A DNA stretch of 64,000 nt from Pseudomonadota bacterium (GTDB lineage Bacteria > Pseudomonadota > Gammaproteobacteria > Burkholderiales > Burkholderiaceae_C). Of this stretch, positions 50,366-57,661 are shown piece after piece. Numbering within the stretch: the first letter of the stretch is position 1; every line of letters starts with the position of its first letter. Both the position numbers and the translations under genes were made by a program. The notes beneath the pieces are model-generated. The model ran no database searches. It saw nothing but the letters and a program-made list of their open reading frames with translations, and was not told the DNA's origin. Location: positions 176,112 through 240,111 of the forward strand of contig JAFEEF010000021.1 in NCBI GenBank assembly GCA_018241265.1, written 5' to 3'.

Positions 50366-51075
50366 CCGCGCTGCTGGAAGTCCGCGGCCTGCAGGTCGCC
50401 TACGGCCACATCGAAGCGGTGCAGGGCATCGACTTCAAGGTCGAGGACGGCGAGATCTGCACCTTGGTCGGCGCCAACGGTGCCGGCAAGTCGACGACGC
50501 TGCTCGCGCTGTCGGGCCTGGTGCGGCCGAAGGCGGGCTCGATCCGGCTCGCCGGCGAGGAGCTGACGCGCCTGGCGCCGCACCAGATCGTCGAGCGCGG
50601 ACTGGTGCAGGTCGCCGAAGGGCGGGCGATCCTCACGACCTTGACGGTGCGCGAAAACCTCGAACTCGGCGCTTACCGGCGCAAGGACCGCGCCGATGTT
50701 CCTCGCGATCTCGACCGCGTGCTGGGCCTCTTCCCGCGGCTGCGCGAGCGCATCGACGCGATGGCCGGCAACCTCTCGGGCGGCGAGCAGCAGATGCTCG
50801 CGATCGGCCGCGCGCTGCTCGCCAAGCCGCGCCTGCTGCTGCTCGACGAGCCGTCGATGGGCTTGGCGCCGATCATCGTGCGCGACATCTTCGCGATCCT
50901 GCGCGAGATCAACCGCGACGGGCTGACGATCTTCCTCGTCGAGCAGAACGTGCGCCAGGCGCTCAAGGTGGCGAGCCACGGCTATGTGATCGAGAGCGGC
51001 CGCATCGTGCTGGCCGACTCCGCGCCGAACATGCTGAACGACCCGAAGGTGCTGGCCGCCTACATGGGCGGCTGA
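50362..51075 (+). CDS. livF: Branched-chain amino acid ABC ATPase LivF
   Basis: 237 residues. Walker A GANGAGKST, signature LSGGEQQMLAIGRA, Walker B LLLLDEPSMGLA and the end IFLVEQNVRQAL. GTG at 50362 overlaps the livG stop (GTGA) and has GGAGG at 50350-50354 with 7 nt spacing. Last gene of the operon. Confidence 0.95.
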   Translation: MTALLEVRGLQVAYGHIEAVQGIDFKVEDGEICTLVGANGAGKSTTLLALSGLVRPKAGSIRLAGEELTRLAPHQIVERGLVQVAEGRAILTTLTVRENLELGAYRRKDRADVPRDLDRVLGLFPRLRERIDAMAGNLSGGEQQMLAIGRALLAKPRLLLLDEPSMGLAPIIVRDIFAILREINRDGLTIFLVEQNVRQALKVASHGYVIESGRIVLADSAPNMLNDPKVLAAYMGG

Positions 51076-51116
51076 CGCGAGCGAATGACTCTCAGCCCCC
51101 GAGCCCGTGCGCCCGG

Positions 51117-51464
51117 TCAGATTGCCTGCGACAAGTTGTAGAGCTTGGTCGAGCGCGTGCCGGTGCGGCAGAACGCGAGGACAGGCTTCGGCAACGTGGC
51201 CAGCAGTTCCTTGAAGCGTGCCGCTTCCTCCGGCGTCTGCACCGCCGGGCTGACCGGCAGGTGCACGTAGGCGAGGCCGGCGGCGCGTGCCTCGGCTTCG
51301 ATCGCGGCGGCGGTCGGTTGGGCCGGGCCGCCTTCGCCGTCGGGACGGTTGTTGATCACGCTCTTGTAGCCGCGCGCGGCGACCGCCTGCATGGCCGACG
51401 GCTCGAGCTGCGGCGAGACACTGAGCTCGGGCGTGAGCGGATTGATCGTCAGGTTGTCGTTCAT
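51117..51464 (-). CDS. DSP-like phosphatase family protein (TIGR01244/DUF442)
   Basis: 115 residues. AGGAG precedes the ATG at 51464 by 8 nt. The active-site loop is VLAFCRTGTRSTKL, a Cys-x5-Arg phosphatase signature, and SVINNRPDGEGG is the family start block. Similar domains are fused to rhodanese or to the sulfur dioxygenase Blh in other bacteria, suggesting sulfide-related roles; here it stands alone. Confidence 0.87.
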   Translation of the reverse strand: MNDNLTINPLTPELSVSPQLEPSAMQAVAARGYKSVINNRPDGEGGPAQPTAAAIEAEARAAGLAYVHLPVSPAVQTPEEAARFKELLATLPKPVLAFCRTGTRSTKLYNLSQAI

Positions 51465-51505
51465 GTCGAGGCTCCTTGCTTGCGACGCGCGGTTCAACGG
51501 GTCTG

Positions 51506-51952
51506 TCAGCGTGACAGGGCTTGCTTGACGGCGGCCGAGACCATCGCCATGTCGGCCTGCCCGGCCAGCCGAGTCTTCGCCGCGCCCATCACCTTGCCCA
51601 TGTCGCCGGGTCCGCTCGCACCGGTCGCCGCGACGACTTCGGCGACGACCTTGGCGACCTCGTCAGCCGACAGGCGCTGCGGCAGATAGGCTTCCAGCAC
51701 CGCGAGCTCGGCGGATTCCTTGTCGACGAGGTCCTGCCGGTTGCCGGCGCTGAACTGGGCGATCGAATCCTTGCGCTGCTTGACGAGCTTGTCGATGACG
51801 CCGATCACCGCGGTGTCGTCCAGCACGATGCGCTCGTCGACCTCGCGCTGCTTCAGCGCCGCGAGCAGGCCGCGGATCGTCAGCAGGCGTGCGCTGTCCT
51901 TCGCGCGCATCGCGGTCTTCATGTCGTCGGTGATGCGATCTTTGAGGCTCAT
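51506..51952 (-). CDS. GatB/YqeY domain protein
   Basis: 148 residues, the complete YqeY family: SLKDRITDDMKTAMRAKDSA at the start, IDKLVKQRKDSIAQF in the middle and ASGPGDMGKVMGA near the end. The domain resembles the tRNA-binding tail of GatB; function unknown. It follows rpsU, an order conserved across proteobacteria, but the rpsU terminator lies between them. Confidence 0.93.
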   Translation of the reverse strand: MSLKDRITDDMKTAMRAKDSARLLTIRGLLAALKQREVDERIVLDDTAVIGVIDKLVKQRKDSIAQFSAGNRQDLVDKESAELAVLEAYLPQRLSADEVAKVVAEVVAATGASGPGDMGKVMGAAKTRLAGQADMAMVSAAVKQALSR

Positions 51953-51985
51953 GGCGATGTCGATCCGGTGACGTCGGGCGGGGTG

Positions 51986-52019
51986 ATCGAAAACGAAAAA
52001 GCCCGCACGCTGCGGGCTT
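51986..52019 (-). terminator. Intrinsic terminator of rpsU
   Basis: AAGCCCGCA (51999-52007) and TGCGGGCTT (52011-52019) form a perfect 9-bp stem with a 3-nt loop. On the minus strand the stem is followed by a T-rich run (TTTTTCGTTTTC, 51998-51987 region). This is a classic Rho-independent stop placed 55 nt after the rpsU stop codon and before yqeY. It would separate or attenuate yqeY. Confidence 0.88.
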
Positions 52020-52074
52020 GTCGGACTCGGGTCTGTGCTGGCCGACCCGTCGCGCCGCCGCAGCGGCTGGCCGG

Positions 52075-52287
52075 TCAGAACAGCTTCTTCGGCAGCTGCA
52101 TGCTGCGCACGCGCTTGAAGTGGCGCTTGATCGCCGCGGCCTTCTTGCGCTTGCGCTCGGCGGTGGGCTTTTCGTAGAACTCGCGGGCACGCAGATCGGT
52201 CAGCAGGCCCAGTTTCTCGATCGTGCGCTTGAAGCGGCGCAGCGCAACGTCGAAGGGCTCGTTTTCTTTGACGCGAATCGTAGTCAT
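52075..52287 (-). CDS. rpsU: 30S ribosomal protein S21
   Basis: 70 residues, standard length. [20 protein letters not shown] and [20 protein letters not shown] are diagnostic. ATG at 52287. S21 is basic and sits near the anti-Shine-Dalgarno helix of 16S rRNA. Followed by an intrinsic terminator, then yqeY. Confidence 0.97.
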   Translation of the reverse strand: MTTIRVKENEPFDVALRRFKRTIEKLGLLTDLRAREFYEKPTAERKRKKAAAIKRHFKRVRSMQLPKKLF

Positions 52288-52423
52288 GTGTATTTGGCGT
52301 GGCCCAAAGCTCAGGGTCACTCGGGACCGGCTTCCGGGAGTATGGCTATGGCAAAGACCGCGATTGTATGCTGCTTTTCGGCGCATTTGCAATGCGCTGC
52401 CGGCAACGCCGCCACGGAGCCGG

Positions 52424-53641
52424 TCAGGCGGGATGCTCCGTGGCGTGCCGCAGCGCCCGGCCGCAGGCGGCGGCGCTCGCCCAGGCCCACTGGAAGTTGT
52501 AGCCGCCGAGCCAGCCGGTCACGTCGACCACTTCGCCGATGAAGTGCAGACCCGGCGCGCGCCGGCACTCCATCGTCTGCGAACTGAGCTCCCGCGTGTC
52601 GATGCCACCGGCAGTCACCTCGGCCTTGCGGTAGCCCTCGGTGCCGGTCGGAACGATCTGCCAGCGTTGCAGCCGCTCGGCCAGGCGCACCAGATCGGCG
52701 TTGCGGTACTCGGCGAGCGCCAGCGCAGCGGGCAACCCGGCCGTGGCCAGCGAGGCTTCGGCGAGGCGGCGCGGCATCCATTCGGCGAGCTGCGTCACGA
52801 GCTGGCGCTGGGAATGGCGCTTGGCGTCGGCGAGTTCGGCCGCGAGGTCGTGCCCGGGCGCGAGGTCGATGCGCAGCGGCTCGCCGGGCTGCCAGCAGGT
52901 CGAGATCTGCAGGATCGCCGGGCCGCTCAGGCCGCGGTGCGTGAACAGCAGGTCGTCCGCGAACTCGGCCCGAGCGCGGCCGCTGCCGGTGGCCACGCCG
53001 ACCGGTAGCGCGAGACCGGCGAGTCCGGCGAACGGCGCCCAGTCCGCGCCATCGAATTCCAGCGGCACGAGCGCAGGTCGTGTCGGCACGATGGGAATGC
53101 CGAACTGCCGGGCGATGCGATAGCCGAAGTCGCTCGCGCCGATCTTCGGTATCGACAGCCCGCCGGTCGCGACCACGACCTGGGTGGCGATGACGAGGCC
53201 GTCGTCGGTGTCGAGCTCGTAGCCATCGCCGGCACGGCGCAGCGCCCGCACCGCGCAGGGCTGCCGCCGCAAGACGCGGCCGGCGCCGCATTCGCGCAGC
53301 AGCAGATCGATGATCGCCTGACTGCTTTCGTTGCAAAAGAGCTGGCCTTTGTGCTTTTCATGCCAGCCGATGCCGTGCCGCTGCACCAGATCGATGAAAT
53401 CGCGCGGCGTATAGCGCGCCAGCGCCGAACGGCAGAAGTGCGGATTGGCCGACACGAAGTGGGCCGGCGCCGCGTCGCGGTTGGTGAAATTGCAGCGGCC
53501 GCCGCCGGAGATGCGGATCTTCTCGGCGACCTGCGCGGCATGGTCGAGCACCAGGACCGACAGGCCGCGCTGCCCGGCGATGCCGGCACAGAACAGGCCG
53601 GCTGCGCCGGCGCCGATGACGACGGCGTCGTAGCTGCTCAC
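52424..53641 (-). CDS. YhiN/HI0933 family FAD-dependent oxidoreductase
   Basis: 405 residues. FAD Rossmann loop [14 protein letters not shown], then the family blocks [14 protein letters not shown] and [20 protein letters not shown], and the end [16 protein letters not shown]. Known members bind FAD tightly; the reaction is not defined. GTG at 53641 is taken as the start because the FAD loop begins nine residues later, though no ribosome binding site is evident. Unrelated upstream sequence keeps the frame open for a further 900 nt. Confidence 0.9.
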   Translation of the reverse strand: MSSYDAVVIGAGAAGLFCAGIAGQRGLSVLVLDHAAQVAEKIRISGGGRCNFTNRDAAPAHFVSANPHFCRSALARYTPRDFIDLVQRHGIGWHEKHKGQLFCNESSQAIIDLLLRECGAGRVLRRQPCAVRALRRAGDGYELDTDDGLVIATQVVVATGGLSIPKIGASDFGYRIARQFGIPIVPTRPALVPLEFDGADWAPFAGLAGLALPVGVATGSGRARAEFADDLLFTHRGLSGPAILQISTCWQPGEPLRIDLAPGHDLAAELADAKRHSQRQLVTQLAEWMPRRLAEASLATAGLPAALALAEYRNADLVRLAERLQRWQIVPTGTEGYRKAEVTAGGIDTRELSSQTMECRRAPGLHFIGEVVDVTGWLGGYNFQWAWASAAACGRALRHATEHPA

Positions 53642-53700
53642 GAGCTTGGATGGCGGCGGGATCGCATGACTGCCTAGCTTGGCACGACCGACGCCGAGCT

Positions 53701-54648
53701 CTACGCGAAGCGCTCCTGAGCCGATGCCGTCGCCAGCGCTGTCAATGTCTGCACCATGCATTCGACCTGCCGCGCGATCGGCGTCGGTGCCGGCTTCTCG
53801 CCGCTGACGACGGCCTGGATGTAGACCGCCGTGGTGGCTGCATCGCGACCGAGCGGCAACACCGGCAGCTCGGTCAGCACGCCTTCCTGCGCGGCGCGCG
53901 ACAGGTCGGGCCGCGATACGCCGCCGACGTAGACCTCGAGCCGCGGAAAGCGACGCGGATCGGCGACCGGCTCGCCTTCGGTGCCGCGCATCAGCAGCGC
54001 ATGCGCCGCGATGCGGGGCAGGAACTCGCCGAGCAGGCTCGCGTATTCGGGATGGGTGTAGTTGACGACGCGCAGCGCCGTGCTGCCCGGCGCGAGCAAC
54101 TTGGCCACGGTGTGGCCGGAATTGCGCAGCCCGACGACCCGCCGCACGTCGAGCAGCCGCGCCAGCGCCGGACAGAGCGCTTCGGTGCGCATGAAGACCG
54201 GCTCGTGGCGCGCCCAGGCGTGCGCGACGTCGGAGGCATCGTTCGCGAACGGCAGGCCCAGGTCGCGGAAGATGTCGGCGCTGGTCACGCGCGCAGGATC
54301 CTGCAACGGCCCGTGCACCAGCACCGGCACGCCTTCCTGGGCGAGCAGCAACGCCAGCAAGGGCGTCAGATTCGGCAGCCTGCGCGCGCCGTTGTACGAC
54401 GGCAGCACGACCCACGGGCGATCGGCAACGAGTGCGACCGAGCGCTCGTGGACCGCGTCGAGGAAGCCTTCGAGCTCGGCGGCCGACTCGCCCTTGATGC
54501 GCATGGCCAACGCGAATCCGCCGACCTCGAGGTCGCTCACCCGCCCGTCGAGCACCTGGCACATCAAGTCGTGCGCCTGCGCGCGCGTCAGCGAGCGTGC
54601 ACCATCCTTGCCGCGACCGATCTCGCGGAGGTAGGCCGCGATGCTCAT
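53701..54648 (-). CDS. ybiB: YbiB, glycosyltransferase family 3 nucleic-acid-binding protein
   Basis: 315 residues. Related to anthranilate phosphoribosyltransferase (TrpD2-like). The small helical domain at the start (AYLREIGRGKDGARSLTRAQ) and the nucleotide-like region VVLPSYNGARRLPNLTPLLA are typical. Escherichia YbiB binds nucleic acids and is LexA-regulated; no LexA box was looked for successfully here. The next minus-strand gene starts 59 nt downstream. Confidence 0.9.
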   Translation of the reverse strand: MSIAAYLREIGRGKDGARSLTRAQAHDLMCQVLDGRVSDLEVGGFALAMRIKGESAAELEGFLDAVHERSVALVADRPWVVLPSYNGARRLPNLTPLLALLLAQEGVPVLVHGPLQDPARVTSADIFRDLGLPFANDASDVAHAWARHEPVFMRTEALCPALARLLDVRRVVGLRNSGHTVAKLLAPGSTALRVVNYTHPEYASLLGEFLPRIAAHALLMRGTEGEPVADPRRFPRLEVYVGGVSRPDLSRAAQEGVLTELPVLPLGRDAATTAVYIQAVVSGEKPAPTPIARQVECMVQTLTALATASAQERFA

Positions 54649-54942
54649 CGAAGTCCGATCCGGCCGGCAGTCGGCCCTCGTTGCTCAGGCGGCGACCGTC
54701 GTTTGCACGCAGGCAATGTCATGTTCGTCTCCCCACCGGTTCTTCCGCAATTTTCAGGCCCGTCGGTCCGTCGTATGGCCGCAGCCGCGCTGCGAAGTTG
54801 GTCACGTGCTCGTAGCGCCCGGATATCATCAACCTAGGGGGAGCGCAGCGAATTCGTCTGTGCGAGCTTGCCAAGCCCGCGGGCGTCGAACAAGATCATG
54901 CGCGATCCGTTGCGGTACCGCGCCTCGAGGAACTGCCACTTG
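54649..54942. other. Intergenic region between divergent ybiB and the GGDEF-like gene
   Basis: 294 nt with no supported gene. An in-frame ATG of the downstream gene at 54898 might lengthen that protein. I saw no clear promoter boxes, operator or RNA structure. Confidence 0.35.
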
Positions 54943-55989
54943 ATGAACCCGACCACCCCCTCCACCGCGCAGGCTTACGCCGGCACCGCGAGTACGATCG
55001 CCGGCGCGGTGGGTGCGGAAGAGGCCGTCGTTGCCGGGCTGGCCCTGCAGATGCTGGAGCGGACCGGCGCACTGGTGGCGATCAAGGACGTCTCGACGGG
55101 CCGCTACCTGCACGCCAACGAATCGATGGCAGCGCTCTTCGGGCGCAGCGCTGCGGCGATGGCCGGCGCCACCGATGCCGAGTTGATGGACAGTGCGGAC
55201 GCCGCCGCGATGCGCACCGCCGAGCACGCCGCACTCGCGCAGGCCGCGCCGACGCCGAGCGATCACCGCCTCGACATCCAGGGCCAGCGGCGCGAATTCA
55301 ATGTGACGCGCATCGCGGTGCCGCGCACCGACGGCGCCGGACCGCGCCATGTGCTGAGCGTGTGGCTCGACGTCACGCCCGACAAGGAGCGCGAGATGCA
55401 GTTGCAGCAGGCGCTCGCGCAGCTCGAGCAGCAACAGCTCGCGGTCGAGGCCCTGCGTCGGGAGTCGCAGGATCACTCCCTGCGCGATCAGGTCACCGGT
55501 CTCTATCAGCGGCTGCACTTCGACGACCAGTTGCGTCGCGAGGTGGACCTGTCGTCGCGCGAGCATCGCGAATTCGCGTTGGTCTCGATCGCGCTCGATC
55601 CGCCGAGCGAAAGCGTGCGGCTGCTCGGCGACATCGCGCGTACGCGCACGCTGGAAGCGCTGGGCCGGCTGCTGCGCAGCAATACCCGAGCGATGGATGC
55701 GTCGTGCCGCCTCCAGGAGGACCGCTTCGCGGTGCTGCTGTCCGGCGTCGGCCTCGCGACCGCTCATTCGCGCATGGAAGGACTGCGGCGCCAATGCGCG
55801 ACGCAGATCGTCGTCCTCGATGGCCGCGACATCGGCTTCACGGTGTCGATGGGCGTCGCGAGCTTTCCGCACACCGCGCACACCGAGGAAGAGCTGCTGA
55901 AGGCGGCCGACGACGCGCTCGCGGAGGCGCAGCGCCGTGGGGGCAACCACGTGACGCTGGCGAGCATCAGGTTCGAACTGAGCCCCTAG
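54943..55989 (+). CDS. PAS and degenerate GGDEF domain protein
   Basis: 348 residues. A PAS-like domain (about 35-145: LVAIKDVSTGRYLHANESMA, AAMAGATDAELM), a short coiled coil (QLQQALAQLEQQQLAVEAL) and a GGDEF-fold domain (about 180-345). The fold is recognisable from DQVTGLYQRLHFDDQL and GFTVSMGVASFP. At the active site LQEDRFAVLL replaces the GG[D/E]EF signature, so cyclase activity is not expected. It may bind c-di-GMP-related ligands or act by protein contact. Start ATG 54943 preferred; ATG 54898 possible. Confidence 0.8.
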   Translation: MNPTTPSTAQAYAGTASTIAGAVGAEEAVVAGLALQMLERTGALVAIKDVSTGRYLHANESMAALFGRSAAAMAGATDAELMDSADAAAMRTAEHAALAQAAPTPSDHRLDIQGQRREFNVTRIAVPRTDGAGPRHVLSVWLDVTPDKEREMQLQQALAQLEQQQLAVEALRRESQDHSLRDQVTGLYQRLHFDDQLRREVDLSSREHREFALVSIALDPPSESVRLLGDIARTRTLEALGRLLRSNTRAMDASCRLQEDRFAVLLSGVGLATAHSRMEGLRRQCATQIVVLDGRDIGFTVSMGVASFPHTAHTEEELLKAADDALAEAQRRGGNHVTLASIRFELSP

Positions 55990-56453
55990 CCCGGGGCCTT
56001 CAGCAACCGCAGCACGTCTTTCCACTCGCTATCGGTCACCGGCGTGATCGACAGCCGGTTGCCGCGCCGGAGCACGATCATCGACGCGAGCTGCGGTGCG
56101 GCGCGCATCTCGGGCAGCGACAACAGGCGCGTCTTCTCGATGACCTTCACGTCCACGAGATACCAGCGCGGCTTGTCGGGACGCGACGCCGCGTCGTAGT
56201 AGTGGCTCTTCGGATCGAACTGCGTCTCGTCGGGATACGGCGTGCTCGCCACTTCGGCGAGGCCGACGATGCCCGGCTCGGGGCACGACGAGTGATAGAA
56301 CAGCACGCCGTCGCCGATCGCCATCTGCTCGCGCATGAAGTTGCGCGCCTGGAAGTTGCGGACGCCGAACCACGGCACGCTGTGCTTGGGGCTGGCCAGC
56401 ACGTCATCGACCGAGCATTCGCTCGGCTCGCTCTTCATCAGCCAGTAGTGCAT
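55986..56453 (-). CDS. EVE domain protein
   Basis: 155 residues, a complete EVE (PUA-like) domain: YWLMKSEPSECSVDDV, WFGVRNFQARNFMREQM, GDGVLFYHSSC and GIVGLAEVASTPYPDETQFD. EVE domains recognise modified bases in RNA or DNA. ATG at 56453 starts the family motif; the longer frame runs into the 6S RNA. Lies immediately downstream of the 6S RNA gene. Confidence 0.93.
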   Translation of the reverse strand: MHYWLMKSEPSECSVDDVLASPKHSVPWFGVRNFQARNFMREQMAIGDGVLFYHSSCPEPGIVGLAEVASTPYPDETQFDPKSHYYDAASRPDKPRWYLVDVKVIEKTRLLSLPEMRAAPQLASMIVLRRGNRLSITPVTDSEWKDVLRLLKAPG

Positions 56454-56483
56454 CGGCGTCGGACGGATGGACAAGGAAGTAGG

Positions 56484-56661
56484 GTGTCCGCCGCGGACCG
56501 GGAGCCGCATTCCTGAACCCAGGAGTTCAGGTGGGCGAGGTCAGCCAAGCTTCGGGTTCATCTGACGCGAGACGATCACACCAACAGGGCGATGTTCCAA
56601 GCCCTAGCTCATACGAGCATCGGTTCAAGGAAATATAAAGCTCACGCGAACGCGACGGACG
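56484..56661 (-). ncRNA. ssrS: 6S RNA
   Basis: About 178 nt on the minus strand, directly downstream of zapA, the conserved location of ssrS. The closing stem is visible: GTCCGTCGCG at 56660-56651 pairs with CGCGGCGGAC at 56495-56486 with one G-U pair. Next inside, TTCCTTGAACC (near 56632-56621) opposes GGGTTCAGGAA (56520-56510). The segment CACCTGAACTCCTGGGTTCA resembles the corresponding 3' part of Escherichia 6S RNA. 6S RNA mimics an open promoter and sequesters sigma-70 polymerase in stationary phase. Exact ends inferred from the stem and the -10 box. Confidence 0.87.
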
Positions 56662-56667
56662 AAGATC

Positions 56668-56697
56668 ATTCTACGCGTGCAAGCCGGCCGACAAGCA
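56668..56697 (-). promoter_or_regulatory. Probable sigma-70 promoter of 6S RNA
   Basis: On the minus strand a -10 box TAGAAT lies at 56673-56668, 7-8 nt before the inferred 5' end of the RNA. The upstream TTGCTT (56698-56693) or TTGTCG (56694-56689) could serve as -35, but the spacings (19 or 15 nt) are not ideal. Confidence 0.5.
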
Positions 56698-56735
56698 AGT
56701 GCGGTTGCGCCGTTTTGTCCGGCTTGTTCCACGCT

Positions 56736-57056
56736 TCAAAGAAGCTGGCCGTCGGCACTGAGCACCTGATCGATGCGCTCGATCAATGCCTCGACATCGG
56801 GCGTGCGCGGATCCGCTTCGGCTGGCGCGCCGCGTGGTGCTGCCGGCTTCTGGGCCGGGCGTTCGGCGAGCGCGAACGCGAGGTTCAGCGCCGCCAGCAC
56901 GGCGATGCGCTCGCGTGCCTTGACCTTGCCGGCATCGCGTATCGCGCTCATCTCGCGATCGACGTTGCCGACCGCTTCGAGCAGCGACTGCTCGCCGCCC
57001 TCCGGGCAGCCGAGGCGATAGCTCTGCCCCATGATCGTCACTTCGATCTGCTTCAC
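56736..57056 (-). CDS. zapA: Cell division protein ZapA
   Basis: 106 residues. KQIEVTIMGQSYRLGCPEGG is the family start, followed by the helix VDREMSAIRDAGKVKARERI and the coiled-coil end. ZapA crosslinks FtsZ filaments. GTG at 57056 overlaps the stop of the upstream coiled-coil gene (GTGA). A Pro/Ala-rich insert (QKPAAPRGAPAEAD) separates the two parts. Confidence 0.93.
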   Translation of the reverse strand: MKQIEVTIMGQSYRLGCPEGGEQSLLEAVGNVDREMSAIRDAGKVKARERIAVLAALNLAFALAERPAQKPAAPRGAPAEADPRTPDVEALIERIDQVLSADGQLL

Positions 57057-57277
57057 GCCTTGCCCTCCGATGCGTTGGGCGCGGCCGCTTCTGCGGGTAG
57101 CCGCTCGAGCAGCGCATCGATGCGGCTGCGCGCCGCATTCAGGCGCGAGCGCAGCTGATCGCGCTCCTGCGTCACGCCCGCCAACTGCGCTTCGAGCAGC
57201 GCGTTGGTGCGCCGCAGTTCCTCGTGCCGCAACAGCAGGCGCTCGACGCGGTCTGCGAGTTCTTCGATCTTCGACAT
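57053..57277 (-). CDS. Small ZapB-like coiled-coil protein
   Basis: 74 residues, almost entirely coiled coil (ELADRVERLLLRHEELRRTN, LEAQLAGVTQERDQL). It matches the short proteins encoded just before zapA in beta- and gammaproteobacteria and annotated as ZapB-like/TIGR02449. Start ATG 57277. Role in Z-ring organisation is inferred from position. Confidence 0.8.
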   Translation of the reverse strand: MSKIEELADRVERLLLRHEELRRTNALLEAQLAGVTQERDQLRSRLNAARSRIDALLERLPAEAAAPNASEGKA

Positions 57278-57337
57278 CGGCGCATGCGGTGGTGGGCCTG
57301 CGGCGATTGTAGGTCGGCCCCTTGCGTCGGCCCTCAC

Positions 57338-57343
57338 TACAAT
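57338..57343 (+). promoter_or_regulatory. Candidate -10 box for the cobalamin-riboswitch transcript
   Basis: TACAAT matches the sigma-70 -10 consensus well and lies about 8 nt before the first paired element of the riboswitch. No good -35 is present at 16-18 nt spacing (GGCCCC there), so activity may be weak or depend on other contacts. Confidence 0.45.
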
Positions 57344-57350
57344 CGGCCGC

Positions 57351-57585
57351 GTTGGTGCCCGTGCCGCCTGTCCTGGCGGCACAGTTAAACGGGAAGCAAG
57401 CGGATGCATGCCGAGCGCATGCAGCCCAAACTGCGCTGCCCCCGCAACGGTACGGCGGACGTGCGTTCGATTTCCCGATCGAGCGCTACAGCTCTCGCGC
57501 ACATGCCACTGAAAGCCGACGGCTTTCGGGAAGGTCGCGAGGACGGCTCCGCCAGCCCGGATACCGGCCAGCAAGCGGCCCGCGG
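57351..57585 (+). promoter_or_regulatory. Cobalamin riboswitch
   Basis: Conserved elements occur in the right order: GTTGGTGCCCGTGCCGCC at the start, a TTAAACGGGAAGC block at 57385-57397, CTGCCCCCGCAACGGTA at 57436-57452, and the B12 box AGCCCGGATACCGGCC at 57553-57568. These match the consensus of adenosylcobalamin-type riboswitches. The RNA precedes btuB, so B12 is predicted to shut down the whole btuBFCD unit, either by hiding the ribosome binding site or by termination. The expression platform lies between 57568 and the btuB start. Confidence 0.93.
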
Positions 57586-57661
57586 TCGTCGATCGCGGCC
57601 ATGTCGCATGCGCCTGCGGGGAAGCGGGTCGCGTGCATCCAGCATGGGTTCGTTCTACATC

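Noticed and set aside
54943..55989. Active diguanylate cyclase
   Set aside because: The GG[D/E]EF loop is replaced by LQEDRF, which lacks the residues needed for catalysis.
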